Source: RYN-230 sp963837515
Lineage (GTDB): Bacteria > Actinomycetota > Actinomycetes > Streptosporangiales > Streptosporangiaceae
Reading direction: 5' to 3'
Assembly (NCBI GenBank): GCA_963837515.1
Contig: CAWINT010000002.1
Coordinates: forward strand, 434,001 to 498,000
Length of the DNA stretch: 64,000 bases
In this document: piece by piece, positions 53,037 through 61,625 of the stretch
How the letters are laid out: each line of letters starts with the position of its first letter
Position numbering within the stretch: position 1 is the stretch's first letter
Made by a program: the position numbers and the translations under genes
The notes under the pieces: generated by a model
Database searches by the model: none
What the model saw: only the letters and a program-made list of their open reading frames with translations
What the model was told of the DNA's origin: nothing

Positions 53037-55133
53037 TCAACGTAGCCGGCCGGCTACCCGATCGACTGGATGAGCGGCGGCAAGCGGTGGCCGCACGGCG
53101 GTGCGCTGGGCCGGGGACCCGCCCGCCACGGCCGCCCGGACCGCGCGGGCGATCACCCGGGCGTACAGCCGGGCCCCGGCCGGCTGCGGGTGTACCTCGT
53201 CCGGCCACAGCAGGCCGGTGCGGTGCTCGATGACCGCGTGCCAGTTGGCCAGCACCACGTTGGGGTACCGGCGGGCGGCGGCCGCGATGACGTGGTTGTC
53301 GTCGGCCTCCCACGACCGGGCCTCGTAGTTGTTGACCAGCACCAGCTGGCGGTATGGGCCGATGGCGGCCAGCAGCTGCCGGATCTGGCCCATGGTGAAG
53401 CTGCCGTTGGTGCCCAGCCCGAATACCAGCACCGGGCGCAGCGTACCGGTCGCCGCGAGCTGCTGGACGATCGAGACGCCGACGCTGACCTGCCGGCTGA
53501 CCTGCGCATCAATGGAAATTCCGGGCAGCGCGTGCTGCAGTTGCGGTGCGGAGGCGAGCATGACCGAATCGCCGATCGCGGTCACCCGGGAGCCGGAGAC
53601 CGGGCGCGGCGCCGGCGCGCGGGGGGTGGTACTGGGTGTGGCGTCCGGGGTGGGGGACGACGAGCCGGAGGGCCTCGCGGCTGGCCCGCCGCGGCCGGCG
53701 GCCGGCCCGCTGCTGGCGGCGGCCGGCCCGCTGCTGGCGGCGGGTCCGCTGCTGGCGGCGGGCGTGCCGTTCGCCGGGCGCGGCGGCCGGGTGGCCCGCT
53801 GCGCGGCCCGGTCCTGCTGGCTGACCTTCACCCCCTGGCTGATCTGCTCCTCCAGCCCCGCGGATGAGGGGGCGTGCACCAGCGAGTACCCGGCGGTGAC
53901 CACGACGGCCACGGCGGCCGCGGCCGCGACCGCCGGGAGCAGCGCGGCGGGTGACCGGCGGGCTGCCGGGAACGATCCGGTCACCACGGCCGACCGGCCC
54001 CGGATGGTGGCCCGGAACCCGTCCCGCAGGATCGGCTGCTCGACCCACCGCCAGGAAGCCGCCGCCAGGCCGATCGCCAGCACCGCGTCGGCCAGCAGCC
54101 ACGGGAGGCCCGGCGACTGAACCCGCAGCGCCGCGGCGGTGAGCGCGATCACCGGCCAGTGCCACAGGTAGACGCCGTAGGAGCGGACCCCGAGCCAGCG
54201 CAGCGGCGCCCAGCTCAGCACCCAGCTCACCGCCCCGGTGCTGGCCGCGGCCAGCACCACGCCCCCGGCGCCGAGCGCCGCGATCAGCAGCCCGTAGGGG
54301 TAGAGGGACGGGTCAGGCCCGGCGAAGTGGCCCATGGCCCAGCCCAGCACGGCGATCCCGGCCAGGCCGGCCGCGTCGAACGCCCGTGCGTTCTCGCGGG
54401 TGAAGTTCTGCACCCGGCGCAGCGGCCAGCTCAGCGCGAGCGCCGCCCCGATCAGCAGCGCGGCGGAATGGGTGTCCGTGCCGTAGTACACCCGGGAGGG
54501 ATCGGCGCCGGGCACGTACAGCAGCGCCATCACGGCGGCGGACCCGGCCGCGACCGCCCAGACCACGGCGGCCCGGACCCGGGTGCTCTCGAAGATCTTC
54601 AGCACGAGGATCAGCAGCAGCGGCCACACCAGATAGAACTGCTCCTCGATGCCCAGCGACCAGAGGTGCTGCAGCGGGGGTGGCGGCCCGAACTGCGCGA
54701 AGTACGACTCATGCGCCAGGGCCTGCCACCAGTTGCTGGAGTAGCTGACCGCACCGAGCAGCGCCTGCCGCAGCGCGACGAGCTGCCCCGGCTCGATGAT
54801 CGCGGTTGCCGCCGTCACCACGACCAGCACCACGGCCAGGGCCGGGAGCAGCCGCCGGGCCCGCCGCGTCCAGAACGAGCCAAGGAGCAGGCGGCCATGC
54901 CGGTTCCACTGGGCGACCAGCAGGTCCGTGATCAGGTACCCGCTGAGCACGAAAAAGACGTTGACCCCGAGGAACCCCCCCGGGAACGCCGCTAGCTGCC
55001 CATGAAAGGCGATCACGGCCAGGACGGCCAGCGCGCGCAGTCCGTCCAGGCCGGGTGACCGCGGGGCGCTCGTGGCCACGGTCGGTCGGTTCACTGCTTC
55101 ATTCATCACCACGTACTGATCCCCCCGGCTCAC
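53037..55133 (-). CDS. OatA-like membrane acyltransferase with SGNH domain
   Basis: A 698-residue membrane protein. Residues ~25-375 form an Acyl_transf_3 domain with about ten helices: GLDGLRALAVLAVIAFHGQL (catalytic His), FFVLSGYLITDLLV, WSLGIEEQFYLVWPLLLILV. A helix and a Pro/Ala/Ser-rich linker with repeated AASSGPA units lead to an extracytoplasmic SGNH esterase-like domain with TAIGDSVMLA (Ser, about residue 517) and PDEVHPQPAGARLYA (catalytic Asp/His, about 648). Such proteins move acetyl groups through the membrane onto peptidoglycan or other wall glycans. The usable start may be ATG 55106. It lies between xseA and xseB. Confidence 0.92.
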   Translation of the reverse strand: MSRGDQYVVMNEAVNRPTVATSAPRSPGLDGLRALAVLAVIAFHGQLAAFPGGFLGVNVFFVLSGYLITDLLVAQWNRHGRLLLGSFWTRRARRLLPALAVVLVVVTAATAIIEPGQLVALRQALLGAVSYSSNWWQALAHESYFAQFGPPPPLQHLWSLGIEEQFYLVWPLLLILVLKIFESTRVRAAVVWAVAAGSAAVMALLYVPGADPSRVYYGTDTHSAALLIGAALALSWPLRRVQNFTRENARAFDAAGLAGIAVLGWAMGHFAGPDPSLYPYGLLIAALGAGGVVLAAASTGAVSWVLSWAPLRWLGVRSYGVYLWHWPVIALTAAALRVQSPGLPWLLADAVLAIGLAAASWRWVEQPILRDGFRATIRGRSAVVTGSFPAARRSPAALLPAVAAAAAVAVVVTAGYSLVHAPSSAGLEEQISQGVKVSQQDRAAQRATRPPRPANGTPAASSGPAASSGPAAASSGPAAGRGGPAARPSGSSSPTPDATPSTTPRAPAPRPVSGSRVTAIGDSVMLASAPQLQHALPGISIDAQVSRQVSVGVSIVQQLAATGTLRPVLVFGLGTNGSFTMGQIRQLLAAIGPYRQLVLVNNYEARSWEADDNHVIAAAARRYPNVVLANWHAVIEHRTGLLWPDEVHPQPAGARLYARVIARAVRAAVAGGSPAQRTAVRPPLAAAHPVDRVAGRLR

Positions 55134-55206
55134 AGCAATGCTGCGATGTTCACCGGTTCAATGCGAGAGGAAACGCCGTGCCGGGTAAAGGCCAGGAAGA
55201 CTTTTG

Positions 55207-56472
55207 TCAGGCGTTGCGGGCGGTCCGGCGGGTGCTGCCGGTTTGCGTGGTGTCGCCGCCGTTCGCCGGATTGGCGTCCGCTACCGCTGTGACCTGGTCG
55301 GTTGCGAACCGCAAGGTGAGCCGGTCACCGGCGCTGACCTCGGCGGCGGCCCGGACCACGTGACCGTCGGCCTGCTGCACGACGGCGTAGCCGCGGCGCA
55401 GAGTGGCCGCGGGTGACAGCGCCAGCAGCCGGGCCCTGGCGTGCGCGACGTCGTCACCCGCCCGGTCCAGCAGGCCGGCCACACACCGCCGGGTCCGCTG
55501 GGTGAGCACGCCGAGGGCTTCGGTGCGCCGGTCGACTTCCCGCTCCGGCGCCGCCAGGGCGGGCCGCGACCGCACGTCGGCCAGCCAGGCGGTCTCGTGC
55601 TCGACCCGGCCGGTGAGGCAGCGCCGGGCTCGGTTGCGCAGTTGCTCGATGAGCGCGAACTGCTCGGCCACGTCGGGTACCACCCGCCGGGCGGCGTCCG
55701 TGGGAGTGGAGGCGCGCATGTCCGCCACCAGGTCCAGCAGTGGCGAATCCTGTTCGTGCCCGATCGCGCTGACCACCGGGACGGTGGCCGCCGCGACCGC
55801 TCTGACCAGGGTCTCGTCCGAGAAAGGCAGCAGGTCTTCGATCGATCCGCCGCCCCGCGCGATGATGATCACATCAACCGCCGGGTCCGCGTTCAGGCGG
55901 TTCAGCGCTTCGGCCACTTCGGTGACGGCGTAGGGCCCCTGTACCGCGGCCCGTTCCACCCGGAACTGCACGGCCGGCCAGCGCCGGGCGGCGTTGCGCA
56001 GCACGTCCCTTTCCGCCGCCGAATCCCGGCCGCAGATCAAGCCGATCTTGCCGGGCAGGAACGGCAGCGGCCGCTTCCGCGCCGCGGCGAACAGGCCTTC
56101 CGCGGCCAGGGCGCGGCGCAGCCGTTCCAGCCGGGCCAGTAGTTCGCCAATGCCGACCGCACGGATCTCCATTGCGGACAGCGCGAACGAGCCCCGGTTG
56201 GTGTTGAACTCCGGCTTGGCCCAGACCAGGACGCGGGCCCCTTCGCCCGGCGGCGGGTCGGTTGCGTCCAGCACGGCCCGTGGGCAGATGACCCGGACCG
56301 ACACCGCCGCGACGGGATCGCGCAAGGTCAGGAAGACTGTCCCGCCGCGCCGGGTCAGCTCGGCTATCTGACCCTCCACCCAGACCCGCCCCAGTCGGCT
56401 GATCCATTCCGCGGTCAGCCGCAGGATGGTCCGCACGGGGACCGGCGCGTCCGCCGACGTCTCCAGCGCCAT
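55207..56472 (-). CDS. xseA: Exodeoxyribonuclease VII large subunit
   Basis: A 421-residue catalytic subunit. The N-terminal OB fold reads WVEGQIAELTRRGGTVFLTL; the catalytic core has LPGKIGLICGRDSAAERDVL, DVIIIARGGGSIEDLLPFSD and VVSAIGHEQDSPLLDLVADM. The C-terminal helical part binds the small subunit. ATG 56472. It lies between the lipid-droplet-type gene upstream and the acyltransferase gene downstream. Confidence 0.96.
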   Translation of the reverse strand: MALETSADAPVPVRTILRLTAEWISRLGRVWVEGQIAELTRRGGTVFLTLRDPVAAVSVRVICPRAVLDATDPPPGEGARVLVWAKPEFNTNRGSFALSAMEIRAVGIGELLARLERLRRALAAEGLFAAARKRPLPFLPGKIGLICGRDSAAERDVLRNAARRWPAVQFRVERAAVQGPYAVTEVAEALNRLNADPAVDVIIIARGGGSIEDLLPFSDETLVRAVAAATVPVVSAIGHEQDSPLLDLVADMRASTPTDAARRVVPDVAEQFALIEQLRNRARRCLTGRVEHETAWLADVRSRPALAAPEREVDRRTEALGVLTQRTRRCVAGLLDRAGDDVAHARARLLALSPAATLRRGYAVVQQADGHVVRAAAEVSAGDRLTLRFATDQVTAVADANPANGGDTTQTGSTRRTARNA

Positions 56473-56511
56473 GTCAGCAGGCCGCGGCCGGGCGGCCGCG
56501 GCGGGCGGATT

Positions 56512-57363
56512 TCAGCTGCCCTCGTCGAGCTTGCTCAGGCGCCGCTCGAACATGGTGATGACGGCCGCCCGGCCCTGGTGGGCCTTCTCGTACTCCAGCA
56601 ATGTGCGGACGCCGGCCGGGTCCAGGAACCGGAGCCGGGCGCGTAGCGACGCCACGGACAGCTCGTCGTAACCGGGGACCGGCAGCACCGCAGCCGCCGG
56701 GGCGGCCCCGGCCGGCTCGGCTCCGGCCGGCTCGGCTCCGGCAGGCTCGGCCACGGCCGGCTCGGCCACGGCCGGTTCGGCCACGGCCGGCTCGGCTCCG
56801 GCCGGCTCGGCCACGGCCGGCTCGGCCACGGCCGGTTCGGCCACGGCCGGTTCGGGGGTGGCCAGTTCGGCCGGTTCGGGCTCAGCGAGTTCGGCCGGCG
56901 GCCGGGCCACCAGGTCGGCTGGTTCCGGCTCGGCCACGGTGGTCCCCGGCTCGGCTTCCCCAGCCGCCTGGCTGATCCCGGGCGCCCCGGCTTCGGCCAC
57001 TGGCACAGCTTCGGCCTGCTCCGTCTCGTCCGCTTCGCCGAGCAGCCGGACGTTGCCGGTCTCGTCCAGTGAGCGCCAGCGGGCCCCGTCCGGCTTGGCC
57101 TTCCCGGCGGCGGGCCGGGCCGTTGTGTCCGATATCACGGTGCCGGTGGGCGCCCCGGCCGGCGTCCCGGCCGCGGGCCGGGGTGGCGGGGTCGGGCCGG
57201 GTTGCTCCGCGCCGCCCGGCTGGCCGCCCCCGCTGAGCTGATCGGCCACCTCTGACCGGATCTTGTCCGCCCCCAGCAGGATCTTTCCGATGCCACCGAA
57301 CACCGCGCGCAACACCTGTCCGGGCACCTCTTTGATACGGTCACTGACCTGCGAAAAAGGCAT
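56512..57363 (-). CDS. Lipid-droplet-associated-type protein with Ala/Pro/Glu repeats
   Basis: A 283-residue protein. The N-terminal amphipathic segment (MPFSQVSDRIKEVPGQVLRA, VFGGIGKILLGADKIRSEVA) and the C-terminal domain (VPGYDELSVASLRARLRFLD, TLLEYEKAHQGRAAVITMFE) match actinobacterial proteins called lipid-droplet-associated; I rely on memory for this. Between them lies a disordered stretch of PAVAEPAVAE and PAGAEP units (about 56697-56870) from short GC-rich repeats. ATG 57363 follows GAGGAG. It may coat neutral-lipid droplets. It precedes xseA and is divergent from ispH. Confidence 0.72.
   Translation of the reverse strand: MPFSQVSDRIKEVPGQVLRAVFGGIGKILLGADKIRSEVADQLSGGGQPGGAEQPGPTPPPRPAAGTPAGAPTGTVISDTTARPAAGKAKPDGARWRSLDETGNVRLLGEADETEQAEAVPVAEAGAPGISQAAGEAEPGTTVAEPEPADLVARPPAELAEPEPAELATPEPAVAEPAVAEPAVAEPAGAEPAVAEPAVAEPAVAEPAGAEPAGAEPAGAAPAAAVLPVPGYDELSVASLRARLRFLDPAGVRTLLEYEKAHQGRAAVITMFERRLSKLDEGS
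56697..56870 (-). repeat. Short tandem repeats coding PAVAEP/PAGAEP
   Basis: 15-bp-type units built on GGCTCGGCCACGGCC and GGCTCGGCTCCGGCC in about eleven copies, all in frame. Confidence 0.75.
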
Positions 57364-57599
57364 TCTGATCGTTCTCCTCGGGTGAGTCCCGCGGCCGGCA
57401 CCGCGGGCCCTGCCCGGCACCCGGATGCCCAGGGCCGACTGCCTTGCGGCAGTGTCCGCAGCGGCCCGTTGCAAGCACAGTCGTACCAGATCCGGCTCGG
57501 CGCTGCCACGGCACTGCGCCGGGCCGGTCCACCGGGCCGGAACCTCCGCGTGCCCGCCAGCGGGTGAGCCACCCTGGCCCCGGGCACGCCGGGCTCATC

Positions 57600-57605
57600 T
57601 ACCAT
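57600..57605 (+). promoter_or_regulatory. -10 box close to the ispH start
   Basis: TACCAT, 7 nt, then ATG 57613. The 7 nt are AGGGGAC, so either leaderless or a very short leader. Confidence 0.4.
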
Positions 57606-57612
57606 AGGGGAC

Positions 57613-58566
57613 ATGCCCGTGACTACCCGACGCGTTTTGCTCGCCAAGCCCCGGGGCTACTGTGCCGGGGTCGACCGGGCTGTTCAGGCAGTCGAGTTGG
57701 CTCTCGACCGGTATGGTCCTCCGGTTTACGTGCGCAAGCAGATCGTGCACAACACGCACGTGGTCAAGTCGCTGGAAGCCCGGGGCGCCGTCTTCGTGGA
57801 AGAGGCGGAGGAAGTGCCCGAGGGGGCCGTGGTGGTGTTCTCCGCCCACGGGATCTCACCCGAAGTGCGCGATGAGGCGAAACACCGCGGCCTGCGCACT
57901 ATCGACGCCACCTGCCCGCTGGTCACCAAGGTGCACAACGAGGCCCGCCGGTTCGCCGCGCAGGACTATGACATCCTGCTCATCGGGCACGAGGGCCATG
58001 AGGAAGTCATCGGCACCACCGGCGAGGCGCCGGGGCGCATCCATCTCGTGGACGGGCCGGACGCCGGCGCAGGTGTTCAGGTCCGCGACCCAGCCAAGGT
58101 GGCCTGGCTGTCCCAGACCACGCTGTCCGTGGACGAGACCATCCAGACGGTGACGGCGCTGCGCGAGCGCTTCCCGCTGCTCACCGACCCGCCGAGCGAC
58201 GACATCTGCTACGCCACGCAGAACCGCCAGGCGGCGGTCAAGCAGATCGCCAGTGATGCGGACCTGGTCATCGTGGTCGGCTCGGCCAACTCCTCCAACT
58301 CGGTCCGCCTGGTCGAGGTGGCCCTCGACTCGGGCGCCCTGGCCGCCCACCTGGTCGACGACGCCACGGGCATCGATGAAGGCTGGCTGGACGGGGCGCG
58401 CACGGTGGGTGTGACCAGCGGCGCGTCGGTCCCGGAGGACCTGGTGTCCGGGGTGCTGGACTGGCTCGCCGCGCATGGGTTCGGCCAGGTGGAGGAGGTC
58501 GAGGCGGTCGAGGAACGGCTCACCTTCGCTCTCCCGCCGGAGTTGCGCCGGGCCACCCAGCGCTAG
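57613..58566 (+). CDS. ispH: 4-hydroxy-3-methylbut-2-enyl diphosphate reductase (IspH)
   Basis: A 317-residue 4Fe-4S enzyme, the last step of the MEP isoprenoid pathway (HMBPP to IPP and DMAPP). The three cluster cysteines are C17 in PRGYCAGVDRAV, C101 in IDATCPLVTKVH and C199 in SDDICYATQNRQ. Substrate His residues are in QIVHNTHVV and LIGHEGHEEVIGTTGE. ATG 57613. Its stop overlaps the convergent DUF6542 gene by 4 bp. Confidence 0.97.
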   Translation: MPVTTRRVLLAKPRGYCAGVDRAVQAVELALDRYGPPVYVRKQIVHNTHVVKSLEARGAVFVEEAEEVPEGAVVVFSAHGISPEVRDEAKHRGLRTIDATCPLVTKVHNEARRFAAQDYDILLIGHEGHEEVIGTTGEAPGRIHLVDGPDAGAGVQVRDPAKVAWLSQTTLSVDETIQTVTALRERFPLLTDPPSDDICYATQNRQAAVKQIASDADLVIVVGSANSSNSVRLVEVALDSGALAAHLVDDATGIDEGWLDGARTVGVTSGASVPEDLVSGVLDWLAAHGFGQVEEVEAVEERLTFALPPELRRATQR

Positions 58567-59264
58567 CCACGCCGCGAGGGCGGGCCTAAGCGGCGGGCCT
58601 GCGCCGGCTGACCGGGCGTGCTGCCGGGTCCGCCGCCCCGCGGGTTCGGGTGCAGTTCCCGGCGCAGCTCGGCCACGCACTGCGGCAGGCCCCGCAACCA
58701 GGCGACAATCAGCGCGAGCACGACCCCGGCGAACAACCAGGGAGCGGCGCTGCCCAGAGTCAGGGCCGTTCCTTCCGCCGCGGACAGCAGCGTGTTGCCG
58801 GACGCGGTCAGCCCCTTGATCACGACCAGATCGCAGAAAAACAGCAGCGGCGGGGTGACCGTGACCGCGAGCAGGCCGCGGCGCTGGGCGTACCGGGCGG
58901 CCGCCACGCTGCCGGCGACGAAGCCGACGCCAGCCAGCCAGCCCCAGCCCAGCCAGCTGGACAGCAGCAGGATCAGGAAGAACAGCACCAGCAAGCCGGT
59001 GATCGCGCCCCGTGCGGTCAGCTGCAACGCGCGGCGCGGGGGGCCGCTGACGTCGCTGGCCGGGCGATCCGGCGCACTGTCGGAGGCCGGTACCCAGTCA
59101 CGGCCAGCGGGGCCGGGGTCGTCGTCCGCGCCCCATATCGGGACCGACCGGACCCGGCCCAGCTCGTCGGCGGCCCAGGCGTTCACCGTGCCCTGCGGCG
59201 GGCTGGGCCATCCGGGCCGGGCCGGCCCGCCGTTCCCCGGTGGTTCCTGCCAAGCCTGGGACAC
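58563..59264 (-). CDS. DUF6542 membrane protein
   Basis: A 233-residue protein with a ~85-residue hydrophilic N-terminus and four hydrophobic helices: ITGLLVLFFLILLLSSWLGW, GWLAGVGFVAGSVAAARYAQ, LAVTVTPPLLFFCDLVVIKG and APWLFAGVVLALIVAWLRGL. The layout RALQLTARGAITGLL and the position next to ispH fit DUF6542 proteins known in Streptomyces. A basic C-terminal tail follows. Function unknown; it could relate to lipid or wall precursor handling because of its fixed neighbourhood, which is inference. Confidence 0.82.
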   Translation of the reverse strand: MSQAWQEPPGNGGPARPGWPSPPQGTVNAWAADELGRVRSVPIWGADDDPGPAGRDWVPASDSAPDRPASDVSGPPRRALQLTARGAITGLLVLFFLILLLSSWLGWGWLAGVGFVAGSVAAARYAQRRGLLAVTVTPPLLFFCDLVVIKGLTASGNTLLSAAEGTALTLGSAAPWLFAGVVLALIVAWLRGLPQCVAELRRELHPNPRGGGPGSTPGQPAQARRLGPPSRRG

Positions 59265-59432
59265 CCCCGTGCTCCCTCCCGCTCCTGGCGACGCCGCCTC
59301 GTACCGGCCGGTTACCCTGTGTGCCCGTCCAAGCTGCCCGGCAACGCCCTGTTGGTCACGCTACCCCGGGGCGGTGCACCGGAAGCATGATGACACGCCC
59401 GCAGCGTGATCACGGCCGCACAGATCGGTTGC

Positions 59433-60116
59433 TCAGCTGTCCCGGCCGGCGGCTTCCCGCGGGGGGCGGCCGTGACGCTCGATGAGGCCGCCGGTGACCC
59501 AGATCAGCAGCCAGCACAAGCTGCCGGCCGTCGCGGAGACCACCGCGACCGGGATGGACAGCAAGAAGACAGTTGGCACCCGTAGTATCCGTAGGGTCAC
59601 GTAGCGCCGGTCGGCGGCCGTCAGCCCCTGGGTCAGCCGGTTACCGGTGGCCGCGTACAGCCAGATGGCCAGCTCGATGAGCCCGGTCAGGGCCATGCAC
59701 GCCGCGTAGAACACGGTGGCCAGCTCGTCCGGTCCTTGTCCTTCGCTCAGCAGCGCGGTCGGGTAGGGCAGGAAGGCGATGACCCCGCAGAACACCAGGT
59801 TCAGCGCGATGACCCGCCCGTCCAGCGCGGTGATGTAGCGGAATGTCGAGTGGTGAGCCACCCAGAACAGGCCGATGACCACAAAGCTGATCCCGAAGCT
59901 GAGGATGTGCTGCCTCGCGTTGGCCAAGATCTGCGCGGTGCCCGTACCCGAGCGCGGGATCTCCAGCACCAGCAGGGTGATCGCGATGGCGAAGATCGCG
60001 TCGCTGAAGAACAGGACCCGGTCATACTCCAGGGCACCCGCCCGGATGAACAGCCGCTGCCCCGGACGCGGGCGCAGCGACGGGCTCTCCGGCTGCTCCG
60101 GTGCGGGCTCGGTCAT
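59433..60116 (-). CDS. TMEM175-family (DUF1211) potassium channel
   Basis: A 227-residue membrane protein with six hydrophobic segments. The family filter helix RVLFFSDAIFAIAITLLVLE is present (FSD pattern), followed by ISFVVIGLFWVAHHSTFRYI, the second conserved motif. Bacterial members are tetrameric K+ channels without the classical selectivity filter. ATG 60116. It ends 168 bp from the DUF6542 start and follows rmuC on the same strand with a 1-bp gap, so both may be co-transcribed. Confidence 0.9.
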   Translation of the reverse strand: MTEPAPEQPESPSLRPRPGQRLFIRAGALEYDRVLFFSDAIFAIAITLLVLEIPRSGTGTAQILANARQHILSFGISFVVIGLFWVAHHSTFRYITALDGRVIALNLVFCGVIAFLPYPTALLSEGQGPDELATVFYAACMALTGLIELAIWLYAATGNRLTQGLTAADRRYVTLRILRVPTVFLLSIPVAVVSATAGSLCWLLIWVTGGLIERHGRPPREAAGRDS

Positions 60117-60117
60117 G

Positions 60118-61500
60118 TCATCCGTGGGTGCCGTTGGGATCGGTAATGGCCCTGAGCGTACCGGTCGGCGCGCTGCCCGGCCCAGCGTGCGCGGCGGGGG
60201 CGGGAGCGGAGAGTTGCTGGGCGGCCGGGTCCGGCTCCGGGTCCGGCTCCGGCGCGCTCAGCTCCGGCGCGGACAGGGCGCGGGTGGCCGCCTCGACCAG
60301 GCAGGGCGGGTCCAGCCCGGCGTCGACCACGCCGAGCGTGTTCAACCGCCGGGCGCTGACCAGGACCTTCGTCTCCAGCGAGCCGACGGCCTGGTTGTAG
60401 GCCGTCACCGCGCTGGTCAGGGTGCGGCCCACCTTGTCCAGCTGCGCGCCGAAGCGGCCGATCCGGTGGTGCAGTTCCCGGCCCACGTCGAACACCGCCC
60501 GGGCATTGTCCGACAGCGCGGCCTGCTGCCAGGCGTAGTGCGCGGTGCGCAGCATGGTGACCAGGGTGGTGGGCGTGGCGATGTGCACCTTCCGCGCCAT
60601 CGCGTGCTCCAGCAGCGCGGCGTCGTAGTCGAGGGCCGGGGCCAGGAAAGCCTCACCCGGGATGAACAGGACGACGAACTCAGGGGCGGGGCTGAGCGCC
60701 GCCCAGTACGCCTTCCCGGCCAGCTGGTCCACGTGCTGGCGCAGGTGGCGGGCGTGCGCCTGGAGCCGCGCCTCGCGCACGGCGGCGTCGGTGGTCTCGG
60801 CCGCCTCCAGGTAAGCGGCCAGGGACACCTTCGAGTCGACCACGATGTTCTTCCCGCCGGCCAGCCGGACCACCATATCCGGGCGCAGCGCGCCCTCGTC
60901 GGTGCTCACGGTGACCTGCTCGTCGAAGTCACAGCGCGCGCTCATGCCGGCCAGTTCCACCACCCGGCGCAGCTGCATCTCGCCCCAGCGTCCCCGCGCT
61001 TCCGGCCGGCGCAGCGCGGTGACCAGCGCCTGGGTCTGCGCGCGCAGTTCATCGGAGCTGCGCCGGGCGATGGTCACCTGCTCCGCCAGGGCGGCGTGCG
61101 ACCGGTGCCGGTCCGCGTCCGACTCGCGGAGCTGCGCCTCGACCCGGCTGAGGGTCTCCTTCAGCGGCTCGACCAGGTGCTCCACCGCCGCGTGGCGGGC
61201 CTCCAGCGCGCCGGCCGCCGCCACGTTGGCCGCCTGCAGGCGGCCTTCCGCCAGCTCTATGAGCCGCCGTGCGCTGGTGTCCAGTGCCCGCGCCGACAGC
61301 GCCTCGAAGCGCGGCCCGAGCTGCCCGTCCGCCAGCGCGGCCCGCTCCGCCGCCGCCCGGGCCCGTTCCTCCGCCGCCTGCGCCCGGCCGGTCAGCTCGG
61401 CCAGCGCCGTGGCCAGCCTGCTGCGCGCGTACAGGAACCCGATCACGCAGCCCAGCAGGATGCCGAGGACGAGCGCGGCGAGGAGCGGGAACGCGGTCAT
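60118..61500 (-). CDS. rmuC: DNA recombination protein RmuC
   Basis: A 460-residue protein. The first helix (LLAALVLGILLGCVIGFLYA) anchors it in the membrane. A long coiled coil with Ala/Arg/Glu heptads (about 30-150) leads to the RmuC nuclease-like domain: RGRWGEMQLRRVVELAGMSA, RPDMVVRLAGGKNIVVDSKV and EFVVLFIPGEAFLAPALDYD. It limits recombination at inverted repeats in E. coli. ATG 61500 is chosen because it gives the membrane helix at the N-terminus; the frame continues upstream without a site. Confidence 0.93.
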   Translation of the reverse strand: MTAFPLLAALVLGILLGCVIGFLYARSRLATALAELTGRAQAAEERARAAAERAALADGQLGPRFEALSARALDTSARRLIELAEGRLQAANVAAAGALEARHAAVEHLVEPLKETLSRVEAQLRESDADRHRSHAALAEQVTIARRSSDELRAQTQALVTALRRPEARGRWGEMQLRRVVELAGMSARCDFDEQVTVSTDEGALRPDMVVRLAGGKNIVVDSKVSLAAYLEAAETTDAAVREARLQAHARHLRQHVDQLAGKAYWAALSPAPEFVVLFIPGEAFLAPALDYDAALLEHAMARKVHIATPTTLVTMLRTAHYAWQQAALSDNARAVFDVGRELHHRIGRFGAQLDKVGRTLTSAVTAYNQAVGSLETKVLVSARRLNTLGVVDAGLDPPCLVEAATRALSAPELSAPEPDPEPDPAAQQLSAPAPAAHAGPGSAPTGTLRAITDPNGTHG

Positions 61501-61613
61501 GACGGAATCCTGGCAGCGGGGGCCGACAGTTGCGGGAGGCGAGGGCGCGGCGACGGCCGGGGCAGCAGCGGGTGGCGCCCTGGTGGCGCCGGGGAGCACT
61601 GCCACGGACAGCC

Positions 61614-61619
61614 TAGACT
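61614..61619 (+). promoter_or_regulatory. -10 box of a leaderless ychF promoter
   Basis: TAGACT, 6 nt, then GTG 61626; no ribosome site. Confidence 0.5.
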
Positions 61620-61625
61620 CGCCGG

